Assembly (NCBI GenBank): GCA_907165135.1
Contig: OU015568.1
Location: 15,263,208 to 15,327,207 of the forward strand
Direction of reading: 5' to 3'
From: Oikopleura dioica
Taxonomy: Eukaryota; Chordata; Appendicularia; Copelata; Oikopleuridae
Length of the DNA: 64,000 bases
The position numbers were made by a program, and so were the translations under genes. Each line of letters opens with the position of its first letter. Position 1 is the first letter of the stretch. The notes below the pieces were generated by a model. It saw only the letters and a list, made by a program, of their open reading frames with translations. It did not search any database and was not told the origin of the DNA. Positions 44,137 to 52,622 of this stretch are shown piece after piece.

Positions 44137-44919
44137 ATGGAAGAAGGAAACACCACTCAGCAAGCAAGTCGGGAAAACGAAAAGCAAAACCGGCACTATC
44201 CGCGGCTACACATTGAGTATCCATGTGGCAACAGGAAGATATGTCCCGCAACGAGTGACGATCCGATGGAAAATCTGAGGAATGCGATTTTTGAAGCATG
44301 CCCCGCTAAGCCCGGAGAAGAGTTGCGAAATAAAATCAAGATTTTTCACAAAGGGTCCGAAGTCAAACGAAAGGAAGAATTAAAAGGTCTGAAACCTGGA
44401 GAAACAATCCACGCCACTTGGCCTGGGGAACTCGGCCCAAATACTACTCCCGCGCAACAAACTAGGCAGATCCCAAAAATCATCGATGCCGCCTCCATCC
44501 AAAGACAAAATTTCGAATCATCCCTTAGAAACACGTTGAGAAACCAGCCACCTCAAAAACGAAAACTCGAGGAAGAAAGCGAGGTTCAAGCAGAGCAAGC
44601 AACACATCGACAGATCGGCTGTCTGCTAACAAAACTTGGAAGCGATCTTATCCAGTGGTCAAGCCCCTTACATGACCTAAGTAACCTGTTACAAGCAGAT
44701 GAAATCTTACGACACGACCCCGAAAAAGCAGACAAAACAAACAAAGCCATTCTTAACAATTACACGAACATGACGTACCTGAGTCAGCTCCTAGTAAACC
44801 TTCAACGAATCCTGTCCCCGACGACACTCAAGTCACCAGAGACCTTATCCGAAGCACCGTATCTGAACACAATGCACCCAGCCTTTGAACTGTCTCCTAG
44901 CTTCAACAATTTCCTTTAA
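44137..44919 (+). CDS. Ubiquitin-like domain protein, 260 residues
   Basis: Residues ~20-95 read as a ubiquitin-like fold: LHIEYPCGNRKICPAT (first strands), ENLRNAIFEAC (helix), IKIFHKGSEVKRKEELKGL and KPGETIHATW (last strands). It has no terminal GG, so it would be a fixed UBL rather than a modifier. The rest is a Pro/Gln linker and a helical region (LTKLGSDLIQWSSPLHDLSNLL). UBL-containing shuttle proteins bring cargo to the proteasome, which would fit the RING genes on either side. CTTTAG directly abuts the ATG. UBL call moderate, no specific family. Confidence 0.6.
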   Translation: MEEGNTTQQASRENEKQNRHYPRLHIEYPCGNRKICPATSDDPMENLRNAIFEACPAKPGEELRNKIKIFHKGSEVKRKEELKGLKPGETIHATWPGELGPNTTPAQQTRQIPKIIDAASIQRQNFESSLRNTLRNQPPQKRKLEEESEVQAEQATHRQIGCLLTKLGSDLIQWSSPLHDLSNLLQADEILRHDPEKADKTNKAILNNYTNMTYLSQLLVNLQRILSPTTLKSPETLSEAPYLNTMHPAFELSPSFNNFL

Positions 44920-44953
44920 TAAAAGACGTGAATAGGTAACAGGCTCCCTTCAG

Positions 44954-45487
44954 ATGCGGTACAGATGCGCTTATTGCAACACTCAATGGGCGTCCATAAA
45001 TTTCGAAGACGGCTGTAGAAATTGCAATAGCGATTTCATCGAAATAATCAATGATCGAGCCAGCACACGAGATTCAAATACAAACTGGACCACCCTGGGA
45101 CAAATCAAGTGGACTCTGACGATAGAGAAAAGGCACTGGGAGAAGCTTAAGTCCTTAAACACCGACCTGGTAAAGAGCAAACAGAAAAAATAGAGCGGCT
45201 TAATGAATCACGTATTTAAGATGATGCGATTCCGCATTCCGACGCCCTCCTCGCCCAAAGAGAAGCTAAGAACCGAAAAGGAAGGCGGTAAGGACTTTCC
45301 CGTGGACAAGCAACGCCAAAAGGAAGTGGACATCTGCGCAATATGCCAGGAAGGACTCTTCAACAACCTTGCTTGCCTACGTTGTAATCATGTTTTTCAT
45401 CAAGGTTGTATTCGCAAGTGGTTAAACCAACCACGCTGCTCGCGCTGTCCGTACTGCAACCAAACAGTCCCACTGCGTTTCTTCTAA
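44954..45487 (+). CDS. RNF126/RNF115-like E3: zinc ribbon plus RING-H2 (copy 1)
   Basis: Exon 1 (44954-45169) encodes a CX2C-X12-CX2C zinc ribbon (C5, C8, C21, C24; NCNSDFIEI). A 51-nt GT-AG intron (45170-45220) removes an in-frame TAG. Exon 2 (45221-45487) encodes a RING-H2 (CAICQEGL..CNHVFHQGC..CPYC). Total 160 residues. The order N-terminal zinc ribbon then C-terminal RING-H2 is that of RNF126/RNF115 (BCA2), E3 ligases that act with BAG6 on mislocalised proteins. TTCAG abuts the ATG. A paralogue lies at 47750-48524. Confidence 0.85.
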
Positions 45488-45546
45488 CCACGAATTATAA
45501 GAAGCTAAAGAGCAAATTGAGTAATTGTTCCTTCTTTTAAGAACAA

Positions 45547-46104
45547 ATGGAACAGGCAAAAATTGACAATATTATCATTGGAACAGCGGAAGACGCGATC
45601 AAGCTTTCCTCCTTCCAAGAAATTATCGTACGAGAAATCCTGGGGAAACCGAAGTTGATTGGTTTCAATGCTGAAGAAGAATGGCAGCGTCCCCTGAGAG
45701 ACGCCGTTCATTTGGTAAACCAGAAAGCCGAACTATGGCTAAGATCCCAAACTTGGCAGGAACAAGCAACAATAGCGAAACTGCCGAGACAACGACTAGC
45801 GACAACAACTTTGTCTTCCACCAAGGACCTCGCACTGCTGATCGCATTCCGAACTATGCAAAGAAAGTTGAAAAGCCCTTGGCAAAAAGAAGGTTTTGAT
45901 CGCGCGATCATCAAAGAAATTGGGAGCATCAATGTTCAAGAACCAGCGGTCGCCAAGGAATTCGCTCGCGACGTAAACACGGGAATAGAATCGATTCCGG
46001 CAATCATCGAAGAGGCGTACACAAAAATAAAAAATGAAGAATCACTGGAAGATACCCGAAAAAAACCTGTTAAACCTGCATGTCTGACACTTTCCCAGCG
46101 ATAA
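45547..46104 (+). CDS. Accessory protein family 3, copy 2, unknown
   Basis: 185 residues. The first ~110 align with the gene at 34337-34696. A C-terminal extension of about 70 residues (IIKEIGSINVQEPAVAK.., TRKKPVKPACL) is not in the other copy. The 3' end overlaps the next ORF by 25 bases in another frame. Function unknown. Confidence 0.65.
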   Translation: MEQAKIDNIIIGTAEDAIKLSSFQEIIVREILGKPKLIGFNAEEEWQRPLRDAVHLVNQKAELWLRSQTWQEQATIAKLPRQRLATTTLSSTKDLALLIAFRTMQRKLKSPWQKEGFDRAIIKEIGSINVQEPAVAKEFARDVNTGIESIPAIIEEAYTKIKNEESLEDTRKKPVKPACLTLSQR

Positions 46105-46694
46105 GAGAAAAGCTGGATAATACTTCCCCGAACTCATTTCCTTCCGTCTTAAACAAGTCAACGTCTTTTAGAAAGCATTTGCTGACAAAAAGTAATTTAA
46201 GAATGAAGCAAACCGGAGGAAATTACATCCTCTCCCTTGTCATGAATCAACCAACTGCAATGCCCAAAGAGGAGCTCGCCGCGAAGGGACTTGACCGTGG
46301 TAGAGCATTCGGGGAAGGATGCGGAGGAACTCAAGACAAATTCCTCGGTAGCAAAATTGGGATCGACGCTATGATAGAGGCAGTGAAGCAAACCCTCGAA
46401 GAATTGTCCGAGGGTCGAGACCTGCCTGCAGAACAAGGAGGACTTCTAATGGGAACCGCGATAGGCTTTATGAAAAGCCACGGTCACTCACCTCTTCACG
46501 AGGAAGGCTATCGAAAAATAGTGCAAGTCGTGTTTCCTCGATTGGCAAACGTACAAACACCGGCTTACTGGAGCCCTAAAACAATATTCGCACACCTGTA
46601 CTTCAATCTCATGATGAGACGACAGAAACTACCCAGACAGGGCGTAGGCGCGGAGCCACCGAAGGTAAGCTTGCAAGATGTGTCCCGAAATTAA
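46080..46694 (+). CDS. Accessory protein, 204 residues, unknown
   Basis: MSDTFPAIREKLDN.. with a Gly-rich stretch (KGLDRGRAFGEGCGGTQDKF), a helix (DAMIEAVKQTLEELSEG), GGLLMGTAIGFMKSHGHSP and an aromatic segment (TPAYWSPKTIFAHLYFNLMM). The ATG lies within the end of the preceding ORF. No domain recognised; the middle could be a small globular helical domain. Confidence 0.5.
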   Translation: MSDTFPAIREKLDNTSPNSFPSVLNKSTSFRKHLLTKSNLRMKQTGGNYILSLVMNQPTAMPKEELAAKGLDRGRAFGEGCGGTQDKFLGSKIGIDAMIEAVKQTLEELSEGRDLPAEQGGLLMGTAIGFMKSHGHSPLHEEGYRKIVQVVFPRLANVQTPAYWSPKTIFAHLYFNLMMRRQKLPRQGVGAEPPKVSLQDVSRN

Positions 46695-46715
46695 ACAATC
46701 TAGAAAATCGCCCGA

Positions 46716-46901
46716 ATGGATCCGTCTGTAGCAATTCCGGGACCAACAACTCAGACAACACAAATTTTCCCCGGGCAACACACCACTCAAATCCAGCCGA
46801 CAACAAGGGAACAACCAATCCAGATGCCAACGGAGAATCTCATCGGAGACGGAAACGTAGACAAATTCTTCGAAACAGTCTTCCCACCTGCCTTTCAATA
46901 A
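46716..46901 (+). CDS. Short Thr/Gln/Pro-rich ORF, 61 residues
   Basis: MDPSVAIPGPTTQTTQIFPG.. is low-complexity and ends FFETVFPPAFQ. ATG-initiated with an ATCTAG acceptor 14 bases upstream. It could be a short disordered protein or the first exon of a larger gene. Weak support. Confidence 0.35.
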   Translation: MDPSVAIPGPTTQTTQIFPGQHTTQIQPTTREQPIQMPTENLIGDGNVDKFFETVFPPAFQ

Positions 46902-47038
46902 CCCTGAACCATATGTATTTCCGGGCTAACCATCCCCCTCCTACAACCATACCCAACAACCACATCTGAAAACACCAATCGATTATAAGGAATTATCACT
47001 GAAAACCGGAATTAATAAGATTTCTTTCAAGATTGAAA

Positions 47039-47700
47039 ATGAGCTCCCCAAGAGATTCGAACCTAGCTCCAAAAACCGAGCCGGAAATAAAGGTAAATAA
47101 ACAAAATGATAAGAGCTAATCTTCCCTAAGGAGGAATCCGTTCATCTCGAGCTACTCAAATCCTACAAGCACCTCCTTCCGAACCAAATCTACAATTATG
47201 CCAAACTTGTCGTTAAACGAGTAATGACAACTGACCCAAAGCTTTCCCCAAAAGGCATCGTGACCAGCGCAGTTTATTTGGCGTACAAATTTTCGCCAGA
47301 GCCAAAAACAACAACAGCCATCGGAGAAATGCTGAAATGCCCAAATTGGATGATTTACAAAACCGCACCGTTAGTACGGACACGATTCAACAAGGAGACC
47401 AAAAACGAGCTAGAGATTGCAAGAAAATACATCGATCAACAAGCTCATCTCGCTGATTCGGATTGGATCACTCGGGCAAGACAAATAGCCGACCATGCCT
47501 GGCACCCCAACATCAAAGCGAGCCCGAAAAGAATTGCTGCATCATCCGCGTACTTAGCATACAAATTTTCGCCAACACCAATGTCGGCGAGGAAAGTAGC
47601 ACAGCAATGGAACTTCTCCACAGCGCAAATTCTGGCAACAGCCCAAACCATTCAGAAGCATCTCAAAATAGTCTGTTTTATTACCGCCCGGCGGGAGTAG
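47039..47700 (+). CDS. TFIIB-core-like protein (two cyclin-fold repeats, no zinc ribbon)
   Basis: Exon 1 (47039-47092) and exon 2 (47131-47700), joined by a 38-nt GT-AG intron in phase 0, give 207 residues. Two successive repeats (LSPKGIVTSAVYLAYKFSPEP.. and SPKRIAASSAYLAYKFSPTP..) each match the helical core of the TFIIB/cyclin fold, which has the pattern (P)xxIAAAxxYxA followed by a helix-turn-helix-like segment (SARKVAQQWNFSTAQI). Unlike the gene at 51713 it lacks a recognisable N-terminal zinc ribbon. It may bind DNA or TBP as a viral-type transcription factor. The TFIIB-fold call rests on pattern only. Confidence 0.7.
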
Positions 47701-47749
47701 ACTGCTTGAACAATCAGAGTTACCGATCTTAACCTGAACCCGATTTCAG

Positions 47750-48524
47750 ATGGCTAGCTTTCGCTGCTTAGGTTGTAACCTGAATTGCGAGGAGATTCGA
47801 AAACCCTGGAATTGCCCGAATTGCAACAGTAAGTTCATCGATCTAATAGGAAAATGGAAAAAAGAAGACGTGGTAGACAAGACCGGTTACAACAATGGAG
47901 AGATTCTCTTCAAAATCGTTGCAAACCACGAGAGGGCAATCAGCCAAATCAAACACTTGATGGAACTTAGTAACTGTCGAACCTCTGCACATGTAAGTGC
48001 CCTAGATGGTTGGGAAAAAGTAAAAAATTAATCAGGGTGAAACAAATGAAAACGCCCAAACACCGGGGCCTACTCCATCAACGGAACCACCGAAAGACCC
48101 AACAGGCAGAAAGACGTCCGGGCTTTTAGAAGAAAAGAACAGTTTCAAAAAGGCACCGACTTCTGTTAACCTTGAAGGACGGAATCAATTGAAAATGAGA
48201 CCACAGCCAAGGGTAGGAGAAATAGAAGGTATTCGGGGACAGTGCCAAGGAAGATACCTCATACCAAATGGGAAGCGTAGACATAAACAAAAAACAATTG
48301 AAGAAATTGGGACTCGCGAATATGAAAGACGCGAGGACACACTTCGACATTCCACCATGCATGAGACTCTTGAATACCCTTGCGGCATCTGCATGGAAGA
48401 ATTCGCGGCCAAGTGCTGTTCATTCCTCCCCTCGTGCGGGCACACTTTCCACACTCACTGCATCCTAAAATGGCTTCTCCACAAAAATACCTGTCCAATT
48501 TGCCAGGAAATCATAGCAAAATAA
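47750..48524 (+). CDS. RNF126/RNF115-like E3: zinc ribbon plus RING-H2 (copy 2)
   Basis: Exon 1 (47750-47992) has a CX2C-X12-CX2C zinc ribbon (C6, C9, C22, C25; NCNSKFIDLIG). A 43-nt intron with a perfect GTAAGT donor (47993-48035) follows. Exon 2 (48036-48524) has a Pro-rich linker and a canonical RING-H2 (CGICMEEF..CGHTFHTHC..CPIC). Total 243 residues. Same architecture as 44954-45487, so the whole two-exon gene was duplicated inside the element. TTTCAG abuts the ATG. Confidence 0.88.
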
Positions 48525-48576
48525 AATAATAATAAGAAAAAGATAACTCTGACACTCTTAACTTACCCTGTTAAGT

Positions 48577-49421
48577 ATGGACGAGAACCAAGAGGAAGCA
48601 GCACAAACTGAAAACGAAGAATCACCGCATAATTCAAGGCAGAAGGAACAAACACTGCCATGTTTCTTGGAAGAAATAATGACACCACCGAAGAAAATAG
48701 GGCGCCTAGAAGTAATCAACCCAGATGGAACAAGAACTTTGCAACAATTCGTTGAAGGAGGAGCCACGTGCGAGGAACTGCAAGCACTCTTAGACTCACT
48801 TTCACGCATTGAATTGACAGAATGGGAAAAAGAGGTAGGCGACCCCTGCCGCATTTGCCTGGAAGAATTTGACAAAACAGCAAACCTTATACCCACCTGT
48901 GGACACTTCTTTCACCAACATTGTCTACGAAACTGGCTCATATGGAAGGATTCTTGCCCACTATGCATCTTACCGGTAAACGAGAACAGATTGAACATGA
49001 CCCGAAAATACTTTAGGTTAAGCCGAAAGGAACCATCCCAATAACAATTAAGGATTGGCTGGAAAAGAAACATAAAGTTAAGTACGAATCGTTGCTCGAT
49101 GCGGTAAATATACTTGAAAAGAAGGAAGAATATGACAACATCAACTCACATTTCCGCCTCGAACCGGACGGATCGCTCATTGAAATAAAAATCATCTTCA
49201 GGAAAGTCGAAGGCGAAGAATTGGAGGAAAGGCTCATGCTGACAAAGAAAATCAAGATAAGCGCAGTAGAAAAGTACGAAAGTGATTGCGGGCTCTGCCA
49301 GGAAGACCTGCCTGAAGACATATCGGTCATGACATGCTGTTACGCCTACTACCATAATGCGTGCCTGCGAAAATGGCTAGCAAACAGACCTTACTGCAAG
49401 TACTGCAACACCCCCCTATAA
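48577..49421 (+). CDS. Double-RING protein made by internal duplication
   Basis: Exon 1 (48577-48975) and exon 2 (49017-49421), with a 41-nt GT-AG intron in phase 0, give 267 residues. Each half is a ~60-residue module followed by a RING: RLEVINPDGT.. EVGDPCRICLEEF..CGHFFHQHC..CPLC and RLEPDGSLIE.. ESDCGLCQEDL..CYAYYHNAC..CKYC. The second RING lacks its first His (A in its place), so it may not bind zinc normally. The linker KPKGTIPITIKDWLEKKHK joins the halves. It is likely an E3 or E3 regulator; the duplicated plan is unusual. Confidence 0.8.
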
Positions 49422-49481
49422 GATTGAAGTTGCAACAGATTCAGAAACCACCTAAATTAAAATATACCAAAGGATAGCACT

Positions 49482-50351
49482 ATGATGTTTAGAATGCTCT
49501 CCACAAACACATTTCAGCTCTACGTATGGCTTCCTACCGAAAACATTTTTTTCGAGAACCATGTCTCGAGGAACCAACAAGGATTCCGGGACGCACGGAA
49601 AGCAGGGCTCTCCGACGAACAATTGACAAGTCTCTTTCTCATAACACTGACACCAGAACAAAGGAGTTACGAGACTCTCCTCGACGAAATTGAGAAAACA
49701 AATTTTGATCTATGCGTAGATCGGATGAGGAAGATTCTTACCACGAACCTGGTATACGATCGAGACTTGCCATACCTCGACGCCAAGGAAAAATTCCGGC
49801 TCTATGTATGGGGACCAAACGAAAAAATCAGCTTCGCACAACATGTGGCAAGAAACAGACAAGGGTTCAACAGCGCAAGAAAATGTGGGCTTCTAGATGT
49901 TGATCTCACTCGTCTTTTGTTTATGACTCTCAGACCAGAGTTTGCACACCTCGAGAAAGGCCTAAATAGGAATGAAAAAACCAAACTCGAGCTTTGCATC
50001 GAGAGAATGAAGAAATGTATTTCAGCGAAACATCAAAACCATAATAAGGGGAATGAAGTAAACGGAAAACGCAAAGAAGGCGAAGCCCTGATCATTTTCT
50101 TCGGACGACTCTGCGCAGATCTGCAAAAGTCACCTGGCGAAGAACCACTATCAGACGCCGCGGCCCTCAGAATAATTTACCCTATTCTCCTACAGAACTG
50201 TGGCCCTGCCGAGTTCCATACCCTTGTCAAATATAAGAGCAGCGACGGAACCCAAGATTTAACCTTCAGAGCGCTTGCAGCTAAACTAGGGAACCTGCAC
50301 GTACCCTACGGTGGCATACAAACAAGACCAAGACGCGCTATTAATCGCTAG
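49482..50351 (+). CDS. Gag/capsid paralogue 3 with duplicated N-terminal capsid half
   Basis: 289 residues. Two copies of the capsid N-terminal segment are in tandem: FQLYVWLPTENIFFENHVSR..LTSLFLITLTPEQ and FRLYVWGPNEKISFAQHVAR..LTRLLFMTLRPEF. A single C-terminal half follows (KRKEGEALIIFFGRLCADLQK.. ALRIIYPILLQN) that aligns with RRPQESLLAFFIRLCTMFK.. MVLHPVIKNN in the main Gag. There is no zinc knuckle. NTD-NTD-CTD is not a known Gag plan and could alter lattice geometry or block assembly, as some domesticated Gags do. Confidence 0.82.
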   Translation: MMFRMLSTNTFQLYVWLPTENIFFENHVSRNQQGFRDARKAGLSDEQLTSLFLITLTPEQRSYETLLDEIEKTNFDLCVDRMRKILTTNLVYDRDLPYLDAKEKFRLYVWGPNEKISFAQHVARNRQGFNSARKCGLLDVDLTRLLFMTLRPEFAHLEKGLNRNEKTKLELCIERMKKCISAKHQNHNKGNEVNGKRKEGEALIIFFGRLCADLQKSPGEEPLSDAAALRIIYPILLQNCGPAEFHTLVKYKSSDGTQDLTFRALAAKLGNLHVPYGGIQTRPRRAINR

Positions 50352-50444
50352 AATCCCTTAGCTTTAATTATAATTAAGCCCGCATTAACCGCAAGTAAAT
50401 CGGAACTGAGAGTCCAATACCGAACATTCAGATTGAAAAAGACT

Positions 50445-50657
50445 ATGCATCTCGCTCCGCAATTCTGGCATAAATGGCTCTCGTGCCTTTGCCTAGCAAC
50501 ACCAGCTGACCCGACGATTGAGGGAAGGGAGCAGGTGACCCGGAGAGTTCCTCTCCGCGACAAGATCAAACGAAAACTAGGGATAAGTAAAACCCAGAAT
50601 CGGGAGGCCCCCGAAGAAGAAATCTTGATCCCATCTGCACCTACCCGAACTCCATAA
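50445..50657 (+). CDS. 70-residue protein with PSAP late-domain motif
   Basis: MHLAPQFWHKWLSCLCLATP has two cysteines in a hydrophobic N-terminus suitable for membrane anchoring, a basic middle (LRDKIKRKLG), and a C-terminus EEEILIPSAPTRTP containing PSAP. P(S/T)AP binds the ESCRT-I protein TSG101 in retroviral budding. A TTCAG acceptor lies 14 bases before the ATG. Short motifs occur by chance, so the budding role is inference; membrane anchor plus terminal PSAP is suggestive. Confidence 0.55.
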   Translation: MHLAPQFWHKWLSCLCLATPADPTIEGREQVTRRVPLRDKIKRKLGISKTQNREAPEEEILIPSAPTRTP

Positions 50658-50703
50658 ACTCTCGAACTAAAGCCCCTCCAATCTTAAACTGTTCAGAGTC
50701 AGA

Positions 50704-51675
50704 ATGGATAAACATAAAATTATCGGAGAAAAGGCAAGTGGGCTGCTTTCTGGGCTCAATGATTTGCTCCCACACCTCGGTCCCCTCGGTAAAGTCTGGT
50801 ACGCAACTTTGCTGGTAAGAAGTATTGTCCTATTAACAGTTGGTACGGAAATTTATTCAAACGATTCAGGCGGATTCAGATGTAGCACCAAACAGCAACT
50901 GTGTAGCTCAGTTTGCTATAACCAATTTTTACCAGTCAACCTGACTAGATTTTGGACTTGGCACCTCGTCATTATTGGGATCGTCACTCTGGGGCTCGGA
51001 CATCTTATCCTGAAACCCGCAGAAGACGTACAGCTTATGCGATTACTCGAACACGACATAAACCCAAAACCGACAGAATTAATCGTCTGGCCAAATCGCC
51101 AGGACCGGCCAAGCTGGACATTTCAACTGAAGAGGCTTAATGAACTCCGCTCAAAATATGGGCATATGCAAGGCTTCAAAGAAAAATACAAAGGTAATCG
51201 CCTGGTCATCACGACACCATCAACGAACTGGAAACGAATCTTGTTCCTAACCAGTCTGTGCGTCATTGACCTTATTTTTCTAATTATGAATTTTGTGCTC
51301 CTCAAACACCAATACAACCACGAAACACCTTGGACGACCCTCCTTAAGGCAGGACAACTGTTGAAGACCCCAGCTTCATTTATCTGCAAAATTGATAAAT
51401 ACGCGATACTATCAGAAAAAGAGACGAGGAATTTCGCGGAAACTGGATATGATCCTGCTGACCCGCGTTACTTCTTCTGGAAAGCACAGCACGCATGTGC
51501 CCAATCCGAGTCCGTCTGTACTGTCGACAAATTCACGGAAAAAACGTTTATCTCCTGTACCATGATCGGTGCAACCCTAGCGGGCACTCTATTGCTAGCA
51601 ACAGGCGGACTGTTTTACCTGATTAAAATAATTCATAGAATTCTGTCAAGACAATGGAAAATCAGGCGGACGTAA
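50704..51675 (+). CDS. Connexin-like gap-junction family protein
   Basis: 323 residues, four hydrophobic segments (about 31-51, 83-103, 179-200, 284-306). The first extracellular loop has the connexin pattern C-x6-C-x3-C (C60, C67, C71 in FRCSTKQQLCSSVCYNQ), and the lead-in LGPLGKVWYATLLVRSIVLL matches connexin TM1. The second loop ends VCTVDKFTEKTFISC, matching the connexin 'PTEKT' region before TM4; C265 and C272 are in place, but the first loop-2 cysteine is displaced (C228) by an insertion. Connexins form hexameric hemichannels at the plasma membrane. Intronless, inside the retroelement, so probably acquired from host mRNA. Confidence 0.85.
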   Translation: MDKHKIIGEKASGLLSGLNDLLPHLGPLGKVWYATLLVRSIVLLTVGTEIYSNDSGGFRCSTKQQLCSSVCYNQFLPVNLTRFWTWHLVIIGIVTLGLGHLILKPAEDVQLMRLLEHDINPKPTELIVWPNRQDRPSWTFQLKRLNELRSKYGHMQGFKEKYKGNRLVITTPSTNWKRILFLTSLCVIDLIFLIMNFVLLKHQYNHETPWTTLLKAGQLLKTPASFICKIDKYAILSEKETRNFAETGYDPADPRYFFWKAQHACAQSESVCTVDKFTEKTFISCTMIGATLAGTLLLATGGLFYLIKIIHRILSRQWKIRRT

Positions 51676-51712
51676 AATTCGACTACCAAATTGTAACGAA
51701 ACACGCTTTAGA

Positions 51713-52622
51713 ATGTCTGCTCCAGGCTGCTCTCTTCCCGCCTTTACCTGCTCATATCATGGCCCAAAGCACATAGCCGACGAAAGGCTTGTGACAGGAG
51801 ACCTTATCTGCAAAATATGCGGACTTGTCGTAGGAGAAAGATGCCCACCACTCAACCCAGAAAAATCAATGCGAGTGACGGCCATCAAACCAAACGAAAA
51901 CTTGCCAAAAACTTTCACCCGGAATAACGAAGAAACAGGGGACGAATGCATCATATCAAACGAGGCCCAACTATCCAACCGCGAGAAAAATAGGTTACAA
52001 ACTGTCCTTCGGGAATGTGAAGACCTCATCGAAGAAGCAGGAGCCCGATTGATATACTCAGGACTCACTAATACAAAACTACGAGCTTACGAACTCATCA
52101 AAAAGCTATACCTCAAAGAAAAACAGGGAACAACTTGGTACTTCCACCGCCAAAATCGCGCAGAACCCGTGGCAATAGCGGCGTGCCTCTACCTGGCCAG
52201 TAAGCAAGAGAACTGCGACCTGAGCTTGGAAGAAATCTGCCAGGCAACTGGCACCTCTCCCCCTAATCACCCAGAGAATGATTCGCAAATTCGATACCTT
52301 CCTCAGAACAGCAAAAATCGACGCACACATTAAAAACAGAATCAAACCTTACATCCAAAGAATAGCAGCTGCGCTTCGATTAACTAATCACCAAGCGAAA
52401 GAAATCGAAGCGCATGCCATCCTGATAAGCAAAGAAACCCCATCAGCCACAACCTCAGCAAAAACGCTCGCCGCCGCCAGCACCTACGTATATATCGACC
52501 GAATAAACCGACCAAAGTCAGTCAAGGAAATAGCAAGACTTGTGAACGCGGGAACCCGGCGGCTTCAAATCTACATCGCAGAACTCCCTCGAACACTCGG
52601 AGGAAGAAGAGAAAGGGAATAG
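51713..52622 (+). CDS. TFIIB homologue (zinc ribbon plus two cyclin folds), frame break near 52260
   Basis: The N-terminal zinc ribbon is TFIIB-type: CSYHG (C13, H16) and CKICGLVVGER (C33, C36). A linker and the first cyclin fold follow (ELIKKLYLKEK.., AIAACLYLASKQENCDLSLEEICQATG). The second fold lies in the next frame (52278-52622: AKTLAAASTYVYIDRI..VKEIARLVNAG). The frame moves +1 around a CCCCC run at 52259-52263; this may be an indel, frameshift or error. TFIIB recruits RNA polymerase II to TBP-bound promoters. A TTTAG acceptor ends one base before the ATG. Viral TFIIB homologues are known in large DNA viruses; I know of none in retroelements. Confidence 0.82.
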
